A stretch of DNA of 64,000 nucleotides from JAAGZL01 sp050288625 (GTDB lineage: Bacteria; Pseudomonadota; Gammaproteobacteria; Chromatiales; Chromatiaceae). Shown here piece after piece: positions 8,930 to 18,900 of the stretch (position 1 is its first letter; each line of letters starts with the position of its first letter). Under the pieces are notes generated by a model. The model was not told the origin of the DNA. It did no database searches and was given only the letters and a program-made list of their open reading frames with translations. The stretch is from contig JBNKEE010000020.1 in NCBI GenBank assembly GCA_050288625.1, positions 1 through 64,000 of the forward strand, in the 5' to 3' direction. Made by a program: the position numbers and the translations under genes.

Positions 8930-9598
8930 ATGAATACCTTTCGGATTTTTTTTGTCGCGTTCCTTTTTACATCATTTCCTGTATTCGCTACGTCTGTTTT
9001 ACCAGGCGATTTGATTATTAGTGAGGTTATGGCTAACCCTGATGCTGTTTCTGATGCGAATGGCGAATGGTTTGAACTTTATAATCTTACCGGGAATAGT
9101 CTTAACCTGAACGGTCTGGTTCTATCTGATAACGGTACCGACTACCATGAGATTGGTGATCTTGTTATCGAGCCGTTTGGATATTTGGTGCTAGGGAGGA
9201 ATAGTGATTCAAACACAAATGGCAACTATATCGCAGACTACGAATATTCGAGTTTCATTTTGGGAAACCTCGACGATGAAATAATCATATCCAATGCAGG
9301 CTTAGAGATAGTACGTCTTGAGTATTTCAAAGGATTTGCTGTAGCGGGTGGGAGTCAGGAGTTATCAGGTATGGTCAGTTTTCCTCTGGATAATACAGAT
9401 TACACTTATAGTAGGAGCATCTTTGGCAATGGAGACTTTGGGACCCCAGGACAACCAGGAGATTCAACTTGGGAGCTTGCGAACCAACCAGTACCTGTCC
9501 CTGCTGCAGTATGGTTTTTTGGTTCTGGCCTAGTTTGGCTGTTTGGAGTAAAGAAAAAAAGGCCTGCAATTTATGCAGACCTTAGTAGCAGCTTATAG
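8930..9598 (+). CDS. exported lamin-tail-domain protein with VPLPA-type CTERM sorting tail
   Basis: 222 residues, with a clear signal peptide (residues 1-20, ending VFA) and a strong GGAGG site. Residues about 25-130 resemble a lamin tail domain (DLIISEVMANPD, GEWFELYN, LNGLVLSDN, FGYLVLGRN). The C-terminus has VPVPAAVWFFGSGLVWLFG followed by KKKR, the tripartite form of VPLPA/PEP-CTERM sorting signals handled by exosortases: motif, membrane helix, basic cluster. It should be surface-displayed or secreted after processing. The last 14 codons coincide with a terminator on the other strand. Function is unknown. Confidence 0.8.
   Translation: MNTFRIFFVAFLFTSFPVFATSVLPGDLIISEVMANPDAVSDANGEWFELYNLTGNSLNLNGLVLSDNGTDYHEIGDLVIEPFGYLVLGRNSDSNTNGNYIADYEYSSFILGNLDDEIIISNAGLEIVRLEYFKGFAVAGGSQELSGMVSFPLDNTDYTYSRSIFGNGDFGTPGQPGDSTWELANQPVPVPAAVWFFGSGLVWLFGVKKKRPAIYADLSSSL
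9553..9583 (-). terminator. rho-independent terminator of the BA14K-like gene
   Basis: Read on the minus strand, AAGGTCTGCA pairs with TGCAGGCCTT (one mismatch) around a short loop and is followed by a run of seven Ts. It lies inside the last codons of the convergent plus-strand gene. Confidence 0.7.
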
Positions 9599-9604
9599 CA
9601 TTGC

Positions 9605-9976
9605 CTAGTAATAAGGTGATATACACTGGCGCCTTGGGCCATAGTAGGGTTGAAATGTGTTGTCATATGCGCGATATGAGCGATACCTGTTGTAACACCA
9701 ACTTACATGGTCGTTTCCATAGTAATTGTTTTGATAATTTCTGCGTTGGTTTTGGTTATACAGAATGGTGCCTAGGGCTATGGCGCCCAGGGCAATAGCG
9801 GTATTCCTTCTGCCTTTGCTACCAACTTTGATATATGAATCATCATAGTAAGATGTCGCTTCACTGCTGACTCTCTGGTCACCGTAGGTCTGTTGTGCAC
9901 TGACGCTATCAGCAGAGATACCCATAACCAGGAGTGCAGATAAAGCACTGGGGTAAAGTGATCTTAATCTGCTCAT
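9605..9976 (-). CDS. small exported BA14K-like protein
   Basis: The start is the ATG of MSRLRS, preceded by AGGGAGAG; this gives 123 residues. There is an N-terminal signal peptide (about residues 1-28, ending VSA-QQ), a second hydrophobic stretch (AIALGAIALGTILY, about 57-70) and a C-terminal segment HVSWCYNRYRSYRAYDNTF followed by QPYYGPRRQC. That segment is the core of BA14K-type repeats (an alphaproteobacterial lectin-like immunoreactive protein family). Cell-envelope location is likely; the role is unknown. It is convergent with the lamin-tail gene, separated by six bases. Confidence 0.75.
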   Translation of the reverse strand: MSRLRSLYPSALSALLVMGISADSVSAQQTYGDQRVSSEATSYYDDSYIKVGSKGRRNTAIALGAIALGTILYNQNQRRNYQNNYYGNDHVSWCYNRYRSYRAYDNTFQPYYGPRRQCISPYY

Positions 9977-10153
9977 TGAACTCTCCCTATACCATTTAGG
10001 TTTGCCCAACCAATACATTAAAAGTGTAGAACAGCAAATGGATTTTCGCTGTATGGATGTAGGTAAGATGCTAGCGTGGCTGTGTGTGGCAGTTAACTTA
10101 ATGATACATATGAATTTATTTAGGGAATTAAAGCCCTGCCATAGAAGGTTTTG

Positions 10154-10636
10154 TCAGCTTTGTTTTAGGATGCGTTGTTTGTCGCGTTGCCAGTCACGTT
10201 CTTTATCAGTGGCTCGTTTGTCATGTAGTTTTTTTCCTTTAGCCAGGCCGATCTCCAGCTTGGCTATACCCTTTTTCCAGTACATGGCAAGAGGAACCAG
10301 GGTGTAGCCACGACGCTCCACCAATCCTATAAGTTTGTCTAGCTCATTGCGGTGCATAAGGAGTTTGCGGGTACGTACCGGATCGGTATGAATATGTTTC
10401 GAGGCGGTAGGTAGGGGCGTTATATGTGCCCCAAATAGAAAAGCTTCCCCTTCTTTAATGGTTACGTAGCTCTCTTTTAATTGCAGTCGACCTTCACGCA
10501 AGCTTTTTGCTTCCCACCCCTGCAGGACTACACCTGCTTCATAGCGTTCTTGTATGAAATACTCGTGTTTGGCCTTTTTGTTAAGGGCTATGGTGCTGCC
10601 TTGGTTCCCGGCCTTCTTTTTTGCTTTCTTTGCCAT
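10154..10636 (-). CDS. smpB: SsrA-binding protein SmpB
   Basis: 160 residues from MAKKAKKK, the length of E. coli SmpB. A second ATG three codons upstream (10645) is possible; neither has a strong Shine-Dalgarno sequence. The OB-fold core with KKAKHEYFI, LQGWEAKSLREGR and the basic C-terminal tail KLHDKRATDKERDW are diagnostic. SmpB carries tmRNA into stalled ribosomes for trans-translation. No tmRNA gene was found beside it. It is divergent from the NSS transporter. Confidence 0.97.
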   Translation of the reverse strand: MAKKAKKKAGNQGSTIALNKKAKHEYFIQERYEAGVVLQGWEAKSLREGRLQLKESYVTIKEGEAFLFGAHITPLPTASKHIHTDPVRTRKLLMHRNELDKLIGLVERRGYTLVPLAMYWKKGIAKLEIGLAKGKKLHDKRATDKERDWQRDKQRILKQS

Positions 10637-10761
10637 GGCAGGCATTTTACGAACTTTTGTCCCATAAACCAGTATATAGGGCCAAAAAAGTTTCGACCTT
10701 GTCCTTGGGCGTATTTTAATTGAGAATACATGGCGACCTGGGGAGATCATAGGAAAAGAAT

Positions 10762-12174
10762 ATGACAGAACGCACCTCGATTCATGGCCAGTGGTCAAAT
10801 CGTCTAATGTTTATCTTGGCCGCTACCGGATCAGCGGTTGGTCTGGGCAACATCTGGAAATTTCCCTACATCACTGGTGAGAATGGCGGCGGCGCATTCG
10901 TGGCGGTTTATCTGGTATGTATTGCCATAGTAGGCATTCCTATCATGATGGCTGAGATTATGCTAGGTCGTAGAGGGCGCCAAAGCCCGATCAATACCAT
11001 GCGCTCGCTTGCAACTGCAGAGAATGCCGGAAAGAGATGGGTATTGTTGGGTTGGGGTGGGGTGATAGCAGGTTTTCTTATCCTATCCTATTATAGCGTG
11101 ATTGCAGGCTGGGCCCTTTCATATGTTGTGCGTACCGCAGCAGGAATATTTAATGGGGTTACTGCGGATGGTGTGCAGAGTATATTTAGCGGATTGGTTA
11201 GGGATCCTGAGCGTCTTTTGGCCTGGCATACACTATTCATGGTAATGTGCATGGTTGTTGTGGCCAGAGGTGTGCGGCATGGACTGGAAAAGGCTGTACG
11301 TATCCTCATGCCTGCCTTGTTTGTCCTGCTATTAGTTATGCTCGGTTATGCCTATAACACAGGCGCATTTCAACAGGGGCTGGATTTTCTCTTTACTCCT
11401 GACTTCACCAAAGTGTTCTACAAGTGCGAGATCCTGAATGAAGTGAAAGATTGTTCATTCAATGGAGGACCGATGCTGATAGCGATGGGGCACGCATTCT
11501 TCACCCTTAGCCTTGGTATGGGTGCGATAATGGTATATGGCTCTTACATGCCGCAGAAAAGCTCTATTACAGCCGCCGCGCTTATGATAGCAGTGCTGGA
11601 TACCGTCGTAGCCCTGATGGCAGGTATGGCTATCTTTCCCATTGTGTTTGCCAACGGCCTTGAGCCTGGGTCAGGACCCGGACTTATCTTTCAGACATTG
11701 CCAATAGCTTTTGGGGCCATGCCTGGTGGTATTCTTTTTGGGACACTCTTTTTCATTCTGTTGGTTTTTGCGGCTTGGACATCAGGCATTTCTTTGATTG
11801 AGCCTGCGGTAGCCTGGCTGGTAGAAAACAGGAGTATGAGTAGGATTAGGGCGTCAATTTGGGTGGGGATATCGGTATGGTTACTTGGTCTGGGAACCGT
11901 ATTTTCATTCAATATCTGGTCGGGAGAGGAATTTCAACTATTCGGAAAGACTTTTTTTGACCTGCTAGATTATCTTACGGCTAATATAATGTTACCACTC
12001 GGCGGTCTACTCATAGCTATATTTGCTGGTAGATTTATGACCAAAGCCTCATCGGTGGACGAGTTTAATATGGGAGACGGCATTAGATACGGCATTTGGT
12101 GGTTTCTGATCAGATATGTTACGCCGGTCGCAGTGGTTATCGTATTTTTAAATGCAATTGGAGTTGTTGGTTGA
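10762..12174 (+). CDS. sodium-dependent transporter of the NSS (SNF/LeuT) family
   Basis: 470 residues. The N-terminal signature WSNRLMFILAATGSAVGLGN then IWKFPYITGENGGGAF contains the sodium and substrate site residues of TM1 and TM2. About eleven to twelve membrane helices follow. It should import an amino acid or related amine with Na+; the substrate cannot be told. AGGAAAAG precedes the ATG. The stop is only two bases before the ratA GTG, so it may be cotranscribed with ratA-rnfH. Confidence 0.93.
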   Translation: MTERTSIHGQWSNRLMFILAATGSAVGLGNIWKFPYITGENGGGAFVAVYLVCIAIVGIPIMMAEIMLGRRGRQSPINTMRSLATAENAGKRWVLLGWGGVIAGFLILSYYSVIAGWALSYVVRTAAGIFNGVTADGVQSIFSGLVRDPERLLAWHTLFMVMCMVVVARGVRHGLEKAVRILMPALFVLLLVMLGYAYNTGAFQQGLDFLFTPDFTKVFYKCEILNEVKDCSFNGGPMLIAMGHAFFTLSLGMGAIMVYGSYMPQKSSITAAALMIAVLDTVVALMAGMAIFPIVFANGLEPGSGPGLIFQTLPIAFGAMPGGILFGTLFFILLVFAAWTSGISLIEPAVAWLVENRSMSRIRASIWVGISVWLLGLGTVFSFNIWSGEEFQLFGKTFFDLLDYLTANIMLPLGGLLIAIFAGRFMTKASSVDEFNMGDGIRYGIWWFLIRYVTPVAVVIVFLNAIGVVG

Positions 12175-12176
12175 GT

Positions 12177-12617
12177 GTGGTTAAAAAATCAGCCCTGGTC
12201 ATGTATTCTGCCAGGCAGATGTTTGATCTGGTAAATGATGTAGAATCATACCCTGAATTTCTACCCTGGTGCAGTTCCACCACACTGTTGTCACGTACCG
12301 CAGACATGGTATGTGCAGAACTTGAAGTGTCCAGGATAGGAATAAGCCAACGGTTTTCCACCTGTAATAGGATGGTCCCGGGTGAGTATATGGAAATTGA
12401 ATTGGTCGAAGGGCCATTTAAGCATCTCAGAGGTAGATGGGATTTTAGGCCCCTGCGAGCAGATGCATGCAAGGTGGAATTGGAGCTGGACTTCGATTTT
12501 TCTGGAAAGTTAATAAATGCCGCTTTCGGGACGGTGTTTCATCAGGTTGCAAACACGCTAGTTGATGCATTCTGTAAAAGAGCTGAAGAGGTATATGGTA
12601 GTGAAAGAGCCAATTGA
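12177..12617 (+). CDS. ratA: RatA / START-like (COQ10-type) family protein
   Basis: 146 residues from a GTG start, which gives the family N-terminus (SALVMYSARQMFDLVNDVESYPEFLPWC). It is a SRPBCC/START-like single domain. E. coli RatA was described as a toxin that blocks 70S assembly, while related proteins bind ubiquinone (Coq10). Both views exist for the family, so the role here is open. The 3' end overlaps rnfH by about 20 bases and ratA-rnfH beside smpB is a conserved grouping. Confidence 0.9.
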   Translation: MVKKSALVMYSARQMFDLVNDVESYPEFLPWCSSTTLLSRTADMVCAELEVSRIGISQRFSTCNRMVPGEYMEIELVEGPFKHLRGRWDFRPLRADACKVELELDFDFSGKLINAAFGTVFHQVANTLVDAFCKRAEEVYGSERAN

Positions 12618-12888
12618 AGTAGAAGTTGCATACGCAACGCCGGAAGAACAGGTGATTATGAAGATCGCAGGAGAGAAGGGTATGGATATAAAGTCCGCTA
12701 TCATTCAATCTAAGATTAGCGAAAAATTTCCGGAGATCGATTCGGAGAACGCCAAGGTGGGTATTTACGGTAAAACAGTAACGTTAGACCATGTTCTTTG
12801 CACCGGTGATAGAGTTGAGATCTACCGAGAACTTATTGCTGACCCTAAGGCGGCGCGTAAGAAGAAGGCAGCGAAGAAGGATGAATGA
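12595..12888 (+). CDS. rnfH: RnfH family ubiquitin-like protein
   Basis: 97 residues from ATG at 12595; a GTG at 12601 is better spaced from the AAGAGG site and may be the real start. Sequence begins IEVEVAYATPEEQ, has a beta-grasp fold pattern (VGIYGKTVTLDHVLCTGDRVEIYREL) and ends in a basic Lys/Ala tail. RnfH is called after its occurrence with Rnf genes, but its function is unknown. Pairing with ratA is typical. Confidence 0.9.
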   Translation: MVVKEPIEVEVAYATPEEQVIMKIAGEKGMDIKSAIIQSKISEKFPEIDSENAKVGIYGKTVTLDHVLCTGDRVEIYRELIADPKAARKKKAAKKDE

Positions 12889-12921
12889 AAGACAGAGTAG
12901 TTGATGGTTAGCCCAGAGGAT

Positions 12922-12951
12922 GAAAGCCGTCCATTTAGGTGGCAGGCTTTC
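12922..12951. terminator. possible shared terminator between rnfH and the epimerase gene
   Basis: GAAAGCC (12922-12928) and GGCTTTC (12945-12951) are perfect inverted arms around 16 bases, in the gap between two convergent genes. No strong U tract is present on either side, so this is a weak call. Confidence 0.35.
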
Positions 12952-12965
12952 AGTATGTCCGCTAT

Positions 12966-13973
12966 TTATACTTGGTAATATTCTCTATACCACTCCACAA
13001 ACTTTGCGATGCCCTCCTCAACGGTTGTGGCTGGTTTATAACCTGTATCATCTACTAATGCTTCTACGTTGGCGTAGGTGTCAGGTACATCACCGGGCTG
13101 TAGTGGAAGCAGATTCTGCTCAGCCTTTTTTCCAAGGCAATCCTCTAGAACAGCTATGTAATGCTTAAGTTCAATTGGGTTGTTGTTACCGATGTTGTAT
13201 AGGCGATATGGAGCAGTGCTGGTGGCAGAGTCTGGGTTAGATCCGTTCCAATCCGGATTGGGTTCAGCGATCTTATCAAGGGTTCTTATAACGCCTTCTA
13301 CTATATCATCGATATATGTGAAGTCACGGCGATGGTTTCCATAGTTGAAAACATTTATCGGTTCGCCGGCAAGTATGCTCTTGGTAAATAGGAATAGCGC
13401 CATATCTGGACGTCCCCATGGTCCATATACGGTAAAGAAACGTAGTCCGGTTGCAGGAAGCTGATAGAGATGGCTGTAAGTGTGGGCCATGAGTTCATTA
13501 GCCTTTTTAGTGGCAGCGTACAGACTCAAAGGGTGGTCCACATTGTCATGCACAGAGAATGGCATGTTGGTGTTGGCTCCATAGACAGAGCTGCTAGAAG
13601 CGTATACCAGATGTTCTACGTCGTTGTGCCTGCATCCCTCGAGTATGTTTCCAAATCCAACTAGATTGGTGTCGATATAGCTTTGTGGGTTTTCTATGGA
13701 ATACCTAACTCCCGCCTGGGCTGCGAGATTTACTACGCGATGAGGTTTATGTTTAGCGAAGGCCTCTGCCACCGCTTGTCTGTCCTCCAAGTTGATACGC
13801 AGATCGGTATAACCAGGATGATCAAGGGTACGGGCAAGACGCGCCTTTTTCAGGTTTATATCATAATAGTCATTGAGGCAGTCAAGGCCTATTACTTCAT
13901 CTCCGCGTTCAAGCAGACGTAGTGATAATGCAGAACCTATGAAGCCAGCGCTTCCTGTAACCAATACCTTCAT
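12966..13973 (-). CDS. UDP-glucuronate 4-epimerase-type SDR enzyme
   Basis: 335 residues from the ATG of MKVLVTGSAGFIG; a TTG six codons upstream is less likely. The Rossmann motif GSAGFIG (residues 7-13), catalytic Ser/Tyr-x-x-x-Lys (SSSSVYG and YAATKKANE) and the extended-SDR pattern are present. Length and NDYYDINLKKARL sequence fit UDP-glucuronate to UDP-galacturonate epimerases (LspL/CapI type). It forms a two-gene operon with the nucleotide-sugar dehydrogenase behind which it lies, so it probably supplies acidic sugars for capsule, exopolysaccharide or LPS. No glycosyltransferases are adjacent. Confidence 0.88.
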   Translation of the reverse strand: MKVLVTGSAGFIGSALSLRLLERGDEVIGLDCLNDYYDINLKKARLARTLDHPGYTDLRINLEDRQAVAEAFAKHKPHRVVNLAAQAGVRYSIENPQSYIDTNLVGFGNILEGCRHNDVEHLVYASSSSVYGANTNMPFSVHDNVDHPLSLYAATKKANELMAHTYSHLYQLPATGLRFFTVYGPWGRPDMALFLFTKSILAGEPINVFNYGNHRRDFTYIDDIVEGVIRTLDKIAEPNPDWNGSNPDSATSTAPYRLYNIGNNNPIELKHYIAVLEDCLGKKAEQNLLPLQPGDVPDTYANVEALVDDTGYKPATTVEEGIAKFVEWYREYYQV

Positions 13974-13999
13974 GCTTTTAAAATACTCCAATAAATTCT

Positions 14000-15277
14000 C
14001 TAAAGACGTCCGTCTACCATGTTTTTCGGTAGGATATTTTTAACATCGTATAGAATCGAGTTGTCAGTGCCAAATTGGCGAATCTTTTCAGCACCTAGTT
14101 GCTTAAATTCCTCATGCGCGACTGCGAGGACAACAGCTTGATAGTGGTCTTTTTCAGGGTTTTTGATAAGTTCTATGCCATATTCCTTGCTAGCCTCTTC
14201 TGCATCTGCCCATGGGTCGTAAACATCTACATTAATACCGTAGCTCTCGAATTCAGGTATCATATCGGCAACCTTGGTATTACGCAGATCATTGCAGTTC
14301 TCTTTGAAGGTGAGGCCGAGGATAAGGACATTGCTGTCGGCAACTGACAGTCCATTCTGGATCATCATCTTTACGATTACGCTGACAATGTATCTTCCCA
14401 TACCGTCGTTGATGCGGCGACCGGATAAGATTACTTCTGGTTGATGTCCGATAGACTGGGCTTTGTGTGTTAGATAATATGGGTCTACCCCAATACAGTG
14501 CCCACCTACTAAACCAGGACGGAAGGGGAGGAAATTCCATTTGCTGCCTGCTGCCTCCAATACCTCTAGTGTGTCTATGCCCATGCGATTGAAAATGATG
14601 GCAAGCTCGTTTATCAATGCAATGTTTAGGTCTCGTTGAGTGTTTTCTATAACCTTGGCCGCTTCCGCAACCCTAATGTTGCTGGTCTTATGTGTGCCTG
14701 CGGTTATGATGCTGCGATAAAGTTCGTCAATGAAGTCGGCACACTCATTGGTGGAGCCCGAGGTTACCTTAATAATATTAGGTAGCCGATGTTCTTTGTC
14801 GCCAGGGTTGATCCGTTCCGGGCTATAGCCTACAAAAAAATCCTGGTTGAATGTTAAGTTGGAATTGGTTTCCAGGATAGGGACACATATTTCCTCTGTG
14901 GCACCTGGGAAAACCGTAGATTCGTAGATAACGATATCGCCATGATTTAGGATTTTTCCAACTGTGTTGCTGGCGGAGATGATCGGTTTTAAGTCTGGCT
15001 GCTTATGCTCATCAATAGGTGTAGGAACAGTAACTATATATACGTTGCAATCCTTGAGCTGAGCGACTTGATCTGAATATGTTAGATTTAAAGCGTGTGA
15101 CAGGTCTTCAGGTTCAACCTCAAGGGTAGAGTCTTTACCATTCAGAAGCTCGTTGATACGTTTTTTGTTGATGTCGAAACCAACAGTAGGGTATTTTTTA
15201 CCGAACTCCACCGCTAGTGGCAGTCCTACATAACCTAGGCCTATAACAGCAATCTTTGCTTTTGTTAGCGTAAACAT
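14000..15277 (-). CDS. UDP-sugar 6-dehydrogenase, TviB/WbpA type
   Basis: 425 residues. Rossmann motif GLGYVGLPLA (13-22), the ESTVFPGATEE segment (119-129) and the catalytic cysteine C261 in GGHCIGVDPYY are clear. The sequence resembles TviB/WbpA enzymes, which oxidise UDP-N-acetylhexosamine to the uronic acid, rather than UDP-glucose dehydrogenase Ugd. With the epimerase 26 bases downstream it would yield a uronic-acid sugar nucleotide for surface polysaccharide. Exact substrate is inference. Confidence 0.88.
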   Translation of the reverse strand: MFTLTKAKIAVIGLGYVGLPLAVEFGKKYPTVGFDINKKRINELLNGKDSTLEVEPEDLSHALNLTYSDQVAQLKDCNVYIVTVPTPIDEHKQPDLKPIISASNTVGKILNHGDIVIYESTVFPGATEEICVPILETNSNLTFNQDFFVGYSPERINPGDKEHRLPNIIKVTSGSTNECADFIDELYRSIITAGTHKTSNIRVAEAAKVIENTQRDLNIALINELAIIFNRMGIDTLEVLEAAGSKWNFLPFRPGLVGGHCIGVDPYYLTHKAQSIGHQPEVILSGRRINDGMGRYIVSVIVKMMIQNGLSVADSNVLILGLTFKENCNDLRNTKVADMIPEFESYGINVDVYDPWADAEEASKEYGIELIKNPEKDHYQAVVLAVAHEEFKQLGAEKIRQFGTDNSILYDVKNILPKNMVDGRL

Positions 15278-15324
15278 ATTATCTTTGATCCATGCTCTGT
15301 TCTTGTTCTATCTGTCCGGTTGGG

Positions 15325-15714
15325 TCAGGGCAGGTCTACAGGAGCAGTCGGTTGCCAATCTTCCGCTCTGTGTTCTACCACTACAGCAGTATATATGCCT
15401 CCACGTACATTGAATTTTGCCGTTAGACGCATAAATCTTGGTTTTGTCGCCGCGACCAGATCTTGATGGATTCGGTTGGTGACATCTTCGTGAAATGCCC
15501 CTTCGTCACGAAAAGACCAGACATACATTTTGAGTGATTTAAGCTCCACACAGAGTCTATCCGGTATATATTCCAAGAGCAGCTCAGCAAAATCCGGCTG
15601 ACCGGTTTTGGGGCAGAGACAGGTGAATTCCGGTACCTGAATTCGGATGGTGTAATCATTTTTCTGCTGAGGGTTTTCAAAGACCTCCAGCTCTTTCGTA
15701 GGTTTGGTCGGCAT
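15325..15714 (-). CDS. queF: NADPH-dependent 7-cyano-7-deazaguanine reductase, short form
   Basis: 129 residues, the single-domain (type I) QueF. The catalytic cysteine is C34 in PEFTCLCPKTGQPDF with D41 as the general acid; the substrate motif SLKMYVWSFRDEGAFHE follows. It reduces preQ0 to preQ1 in queuosine synthesis. Many gammaproteobacteria have the long bimodular form, so the short form is worth noting. The 275 bases up to smc are AT-rich with no gene seen. Confidence 0.96.
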   Translation of the reverse strand: MPTKPTKELEVFENPQQKNDYTIRIQVPEFTCLCPKTGQPDFAELLLEYIPDRLCVELKSLKMYVWSFRDEGAFHEDVTNRIHQDLVAATKPRFMRLTAKFNVRGGIYTAVVVEHRAEDWQPTAPVDLP

Positions 15715-15989
15715 ATCGGTAAAATAGGGTGTTTTAAGGAATTTGGTTGCTGATTATACGTAACAACAGACAACTACTCCATTGCAGATTAGATACGGTT
15801 TTATCTTTGTGGGGATATATTTCAGACAATTTAGATGGAGAAAAACATGATTAAATATTTAACGTATAGATATTGGCCAATAAAACAATAAATAACAGAA
15901 TTAACAATAGGATACAGGATATATTTAATGTAAATAATCTTTCAAAAGAAGCTTGTGCATAGCACCCTCAAACTGTATCTTTAGCGCCT

Positions 15990-18900
15990 ATGCGTTTGGA
16001 GAAAATAAAACTAGCTGGATTCAAGTCCTTTGTAGACCCAACCACAGTAAATATCCCTAGTAATCTGTTCTGTATCGTGGGGCCAAATGGTTGTGGAAAG
16101 TCAAATATCATTGATGCCGTACGCTGGGTGATGGGCGAAAGCTCCGCCAAGATGCTGCGTGGTGAATCTATGGCTGATGTCATATTTAATGGATCATCCA
16201 GCAGAAAACCGGTAGGTTCAGCCAGTATAGAGCTGATATTTGATAACAGCGATGGTGGTGCTGGTGGCCAGTATGCCAAATACAGCCAGATATCAGTAAA
16301 GCGCCAGGTTCATCGAGACGGTCAGTCCAATTATATGATGAACGGTGTGCGCTGCCGACGCCGGGATATCACAGACTTGTTCCTGGGGACAGGTTTGGGA
16401 CCGCGCAGTTATTCCATCATAGAGCAGGGCATGATTTCACGCCTGATCGAGGCCAAACCAGAAGATCTGCGCTCATTCCTGGAAGAGGCGGCCGGTATCT
16501 CCAAGTATAAAGAGCGTCGCCGTGAGACAGAGAATCGCATAAAACGAACCAGGGAAAACCTTAGTAGAATAGATGACTTAAGAGAAGAAGTTGGAAAACA
16601 ACTTCAACGTCTAAAAAGACAATCTGCCACTGCAGAGAGGTATAAGGTACTAAAACAGCAGGAACGTCAGATGAAGGCCGAGTTATTGGCCCTGCGCTGG
16701 CAGGAATTGCGCGATGAACTTAAGGGTAAAGATAAAAAACTTCAGGAGCAGACCACAGCGATGGAGGCAGCGCTGGCGAAACAGCGCCATCTTGAGGCAG
16801 AGATTGAGCAGGAGAGGGAGCAACATAATGAGGCCAATGATGGGTTCAACTCAGTACAGGGTAGATACTACGCGGTTGGTGCTGAGATAGCTCGTCTGGA
16901 ACAGGCCATTAAGTATGCTGAAGAGGTGAGAGAGCAGCAGGCATTTGATCTAGAGCAGACTGAACAGGCATGGCAGGAGTCCGTGGACCACCAGCAGCAG
17001 GATAGCCAGCGGTTGCAGGAGATTAAACGTATACTTGATGACGAAGCGCCACATTTACTGGAGGCTCGAGAACTGGAGCAGCTCGCGGCAGATAAACTGG
17101 CCCTAGCTGAACAGGAGTTGACGGCATGGCAGACTGAGTGGGATGAGTTCAATCGGCGTGCTGCAGAGCCCGCCCAGGCCGCTCAGGTTGAGAGGACCAG
17201 AATTAACCAGCTGGAACAGCAGGAAAAGAACCACCAAGTTCGTCTGGAACGTCTTGAAGCAGAACTGAAACTCCTGAAAGAGCTGGGAGAAGATCAGGAG
17301 ATCGCAGGGTTTCAACAGCAGGAGCAACAATATCAGGAGCAGGTAACAACACTTCAGGGGCGGCTTGCTCAGTCTGCAGAACAGATAACTACCATCCGTC
17401 AAGATAGTACCCGTTTGCAGCAGGGACAAAATGAGGTCCAGGCCGAACTGCAGCAAGTTACTGGTCGTCTTTCTTCTTTGGAAACCTTACAGGAAGCGGC
17501 TCTAGGTAACAGGGGAGAAGATACGGCCCAATGGTTGGAGAGGCACCAGCTTGATAAGGCCTCCAGGTTAGCCGAGAAGATAGAGGTAGAAAGTGGTTGG
17601 CAAAGGGCTGTTGAAATGGTGCTCGGGTTTCATCTGCAGGCAATCTGCACCGATACGATCGCTGGTGTTACCTCAGATATAGACACGTTGCAGAATGGTG
17701 TCATTACACTATTTGATACTAGCCACGGTAATAGCCATGAATCGGCAGATGACTCATTGGCTAAGAAGGTAAAGGCGCCTTGGGATTTAACGCCGTTACT
17801 GTTTGGAGTGAAGGTTGTAGATGATCTACCCGGTGCCATCGCCTTGCGTCCTTCTCTAAGACCAGGAGAGTCTGTCATCACCAAGAGCGGGATATGGGTT
17901 GGTAGGAGTTGGTTGCGTTTAAACCGAGAGTCTGAAGAGACCTCCGGAGTGCTGGAACGGGAGCAGGAGATCCGTGAATTGGTCAACAGGAAGTCGAAGC
18001 TTCAGGAAAGAGCCGATGGGTTGATTAGAGATATTGAAGATGGCAAGCAAAAACTGCAGCAGGCGGAACAGGCTAGAGAGGAGATTCAGGGTCAACTGAA
18101 CCGTGTGAATGCCGAACTGTCTGATATTCGTTCCAAGCTGAGCGGTCATATGGCACGAATTGACCAACAGAAGCAGCGATATGACGATATCTCAAAAGAG
18201 ATTAGTGAACTCCATGATCATCAGCGTAGCGAAAAAGAACAGGTCGTACAGGCTCGCTCTAAGTTGCAATCAGCGTTGGCTGAGATGGAGTCACATACGG
18301 AACAACGTGAGCAGCTAATTAAACGTAGAGATGATCTGAGATCCCAACATACGGATATCAGAGAGGAGGCCATTGATCTTCGCAGTAAGGCCCACGCCAT
18401 AGCTCTGCGTATAGAGTCCATGCGTTCTTCCCAGCAGTCTCTGGAGCAGAATCTAGAGCGCATTCGGGGACAGATCAGTAAACTCTCAAGTCGTCGGGAA
18501 GAGTTACAATCCGCAATAAAGGAGAGTCATACGCCGCAGGAACAGAACAAAACTGATCTGGAACAACAGCTCAAATTAAGGATTGGTATAGAGAGCGAAA
18601 TGCAGGCTGCACGCAATAAGCTGGATGAAATAGATGTCGCCTTGCGCAAGCATGAACAGGAACGTAGTGAGGCGGAGCAGAATGTTCAGCAGGAGAGAGA
18701 CGTTCTGGAACAGGGACGACTGCAGCACCAGGAGGTTCTGGTCAGATTCAAGACTATTGATGAGCAGATCAACGAATCAGGCTTCAAGCGCGATGAACTG
18801 ATAGAGAATCTGGCGGAAGAGGCCACTATAGAAAAATGGAAAGAGGATCTGGAGAAGATGGATCTACGTATCCGGCGTCTTGGACCGATAAACCTGGCTG

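Noticed and set aside
9977..10153. tmRNA gene next to smpB
   Set aside because: No tRNA-Ala-like end or tag-coding frame could be found in this gap.
12177..12888. ratA-rnfH as a toxin-antitoxin pair
   Set aside because: RnfH is not an established antitoxin and RatA relatives also serve in ubiquinone function; sequence cannot decide.
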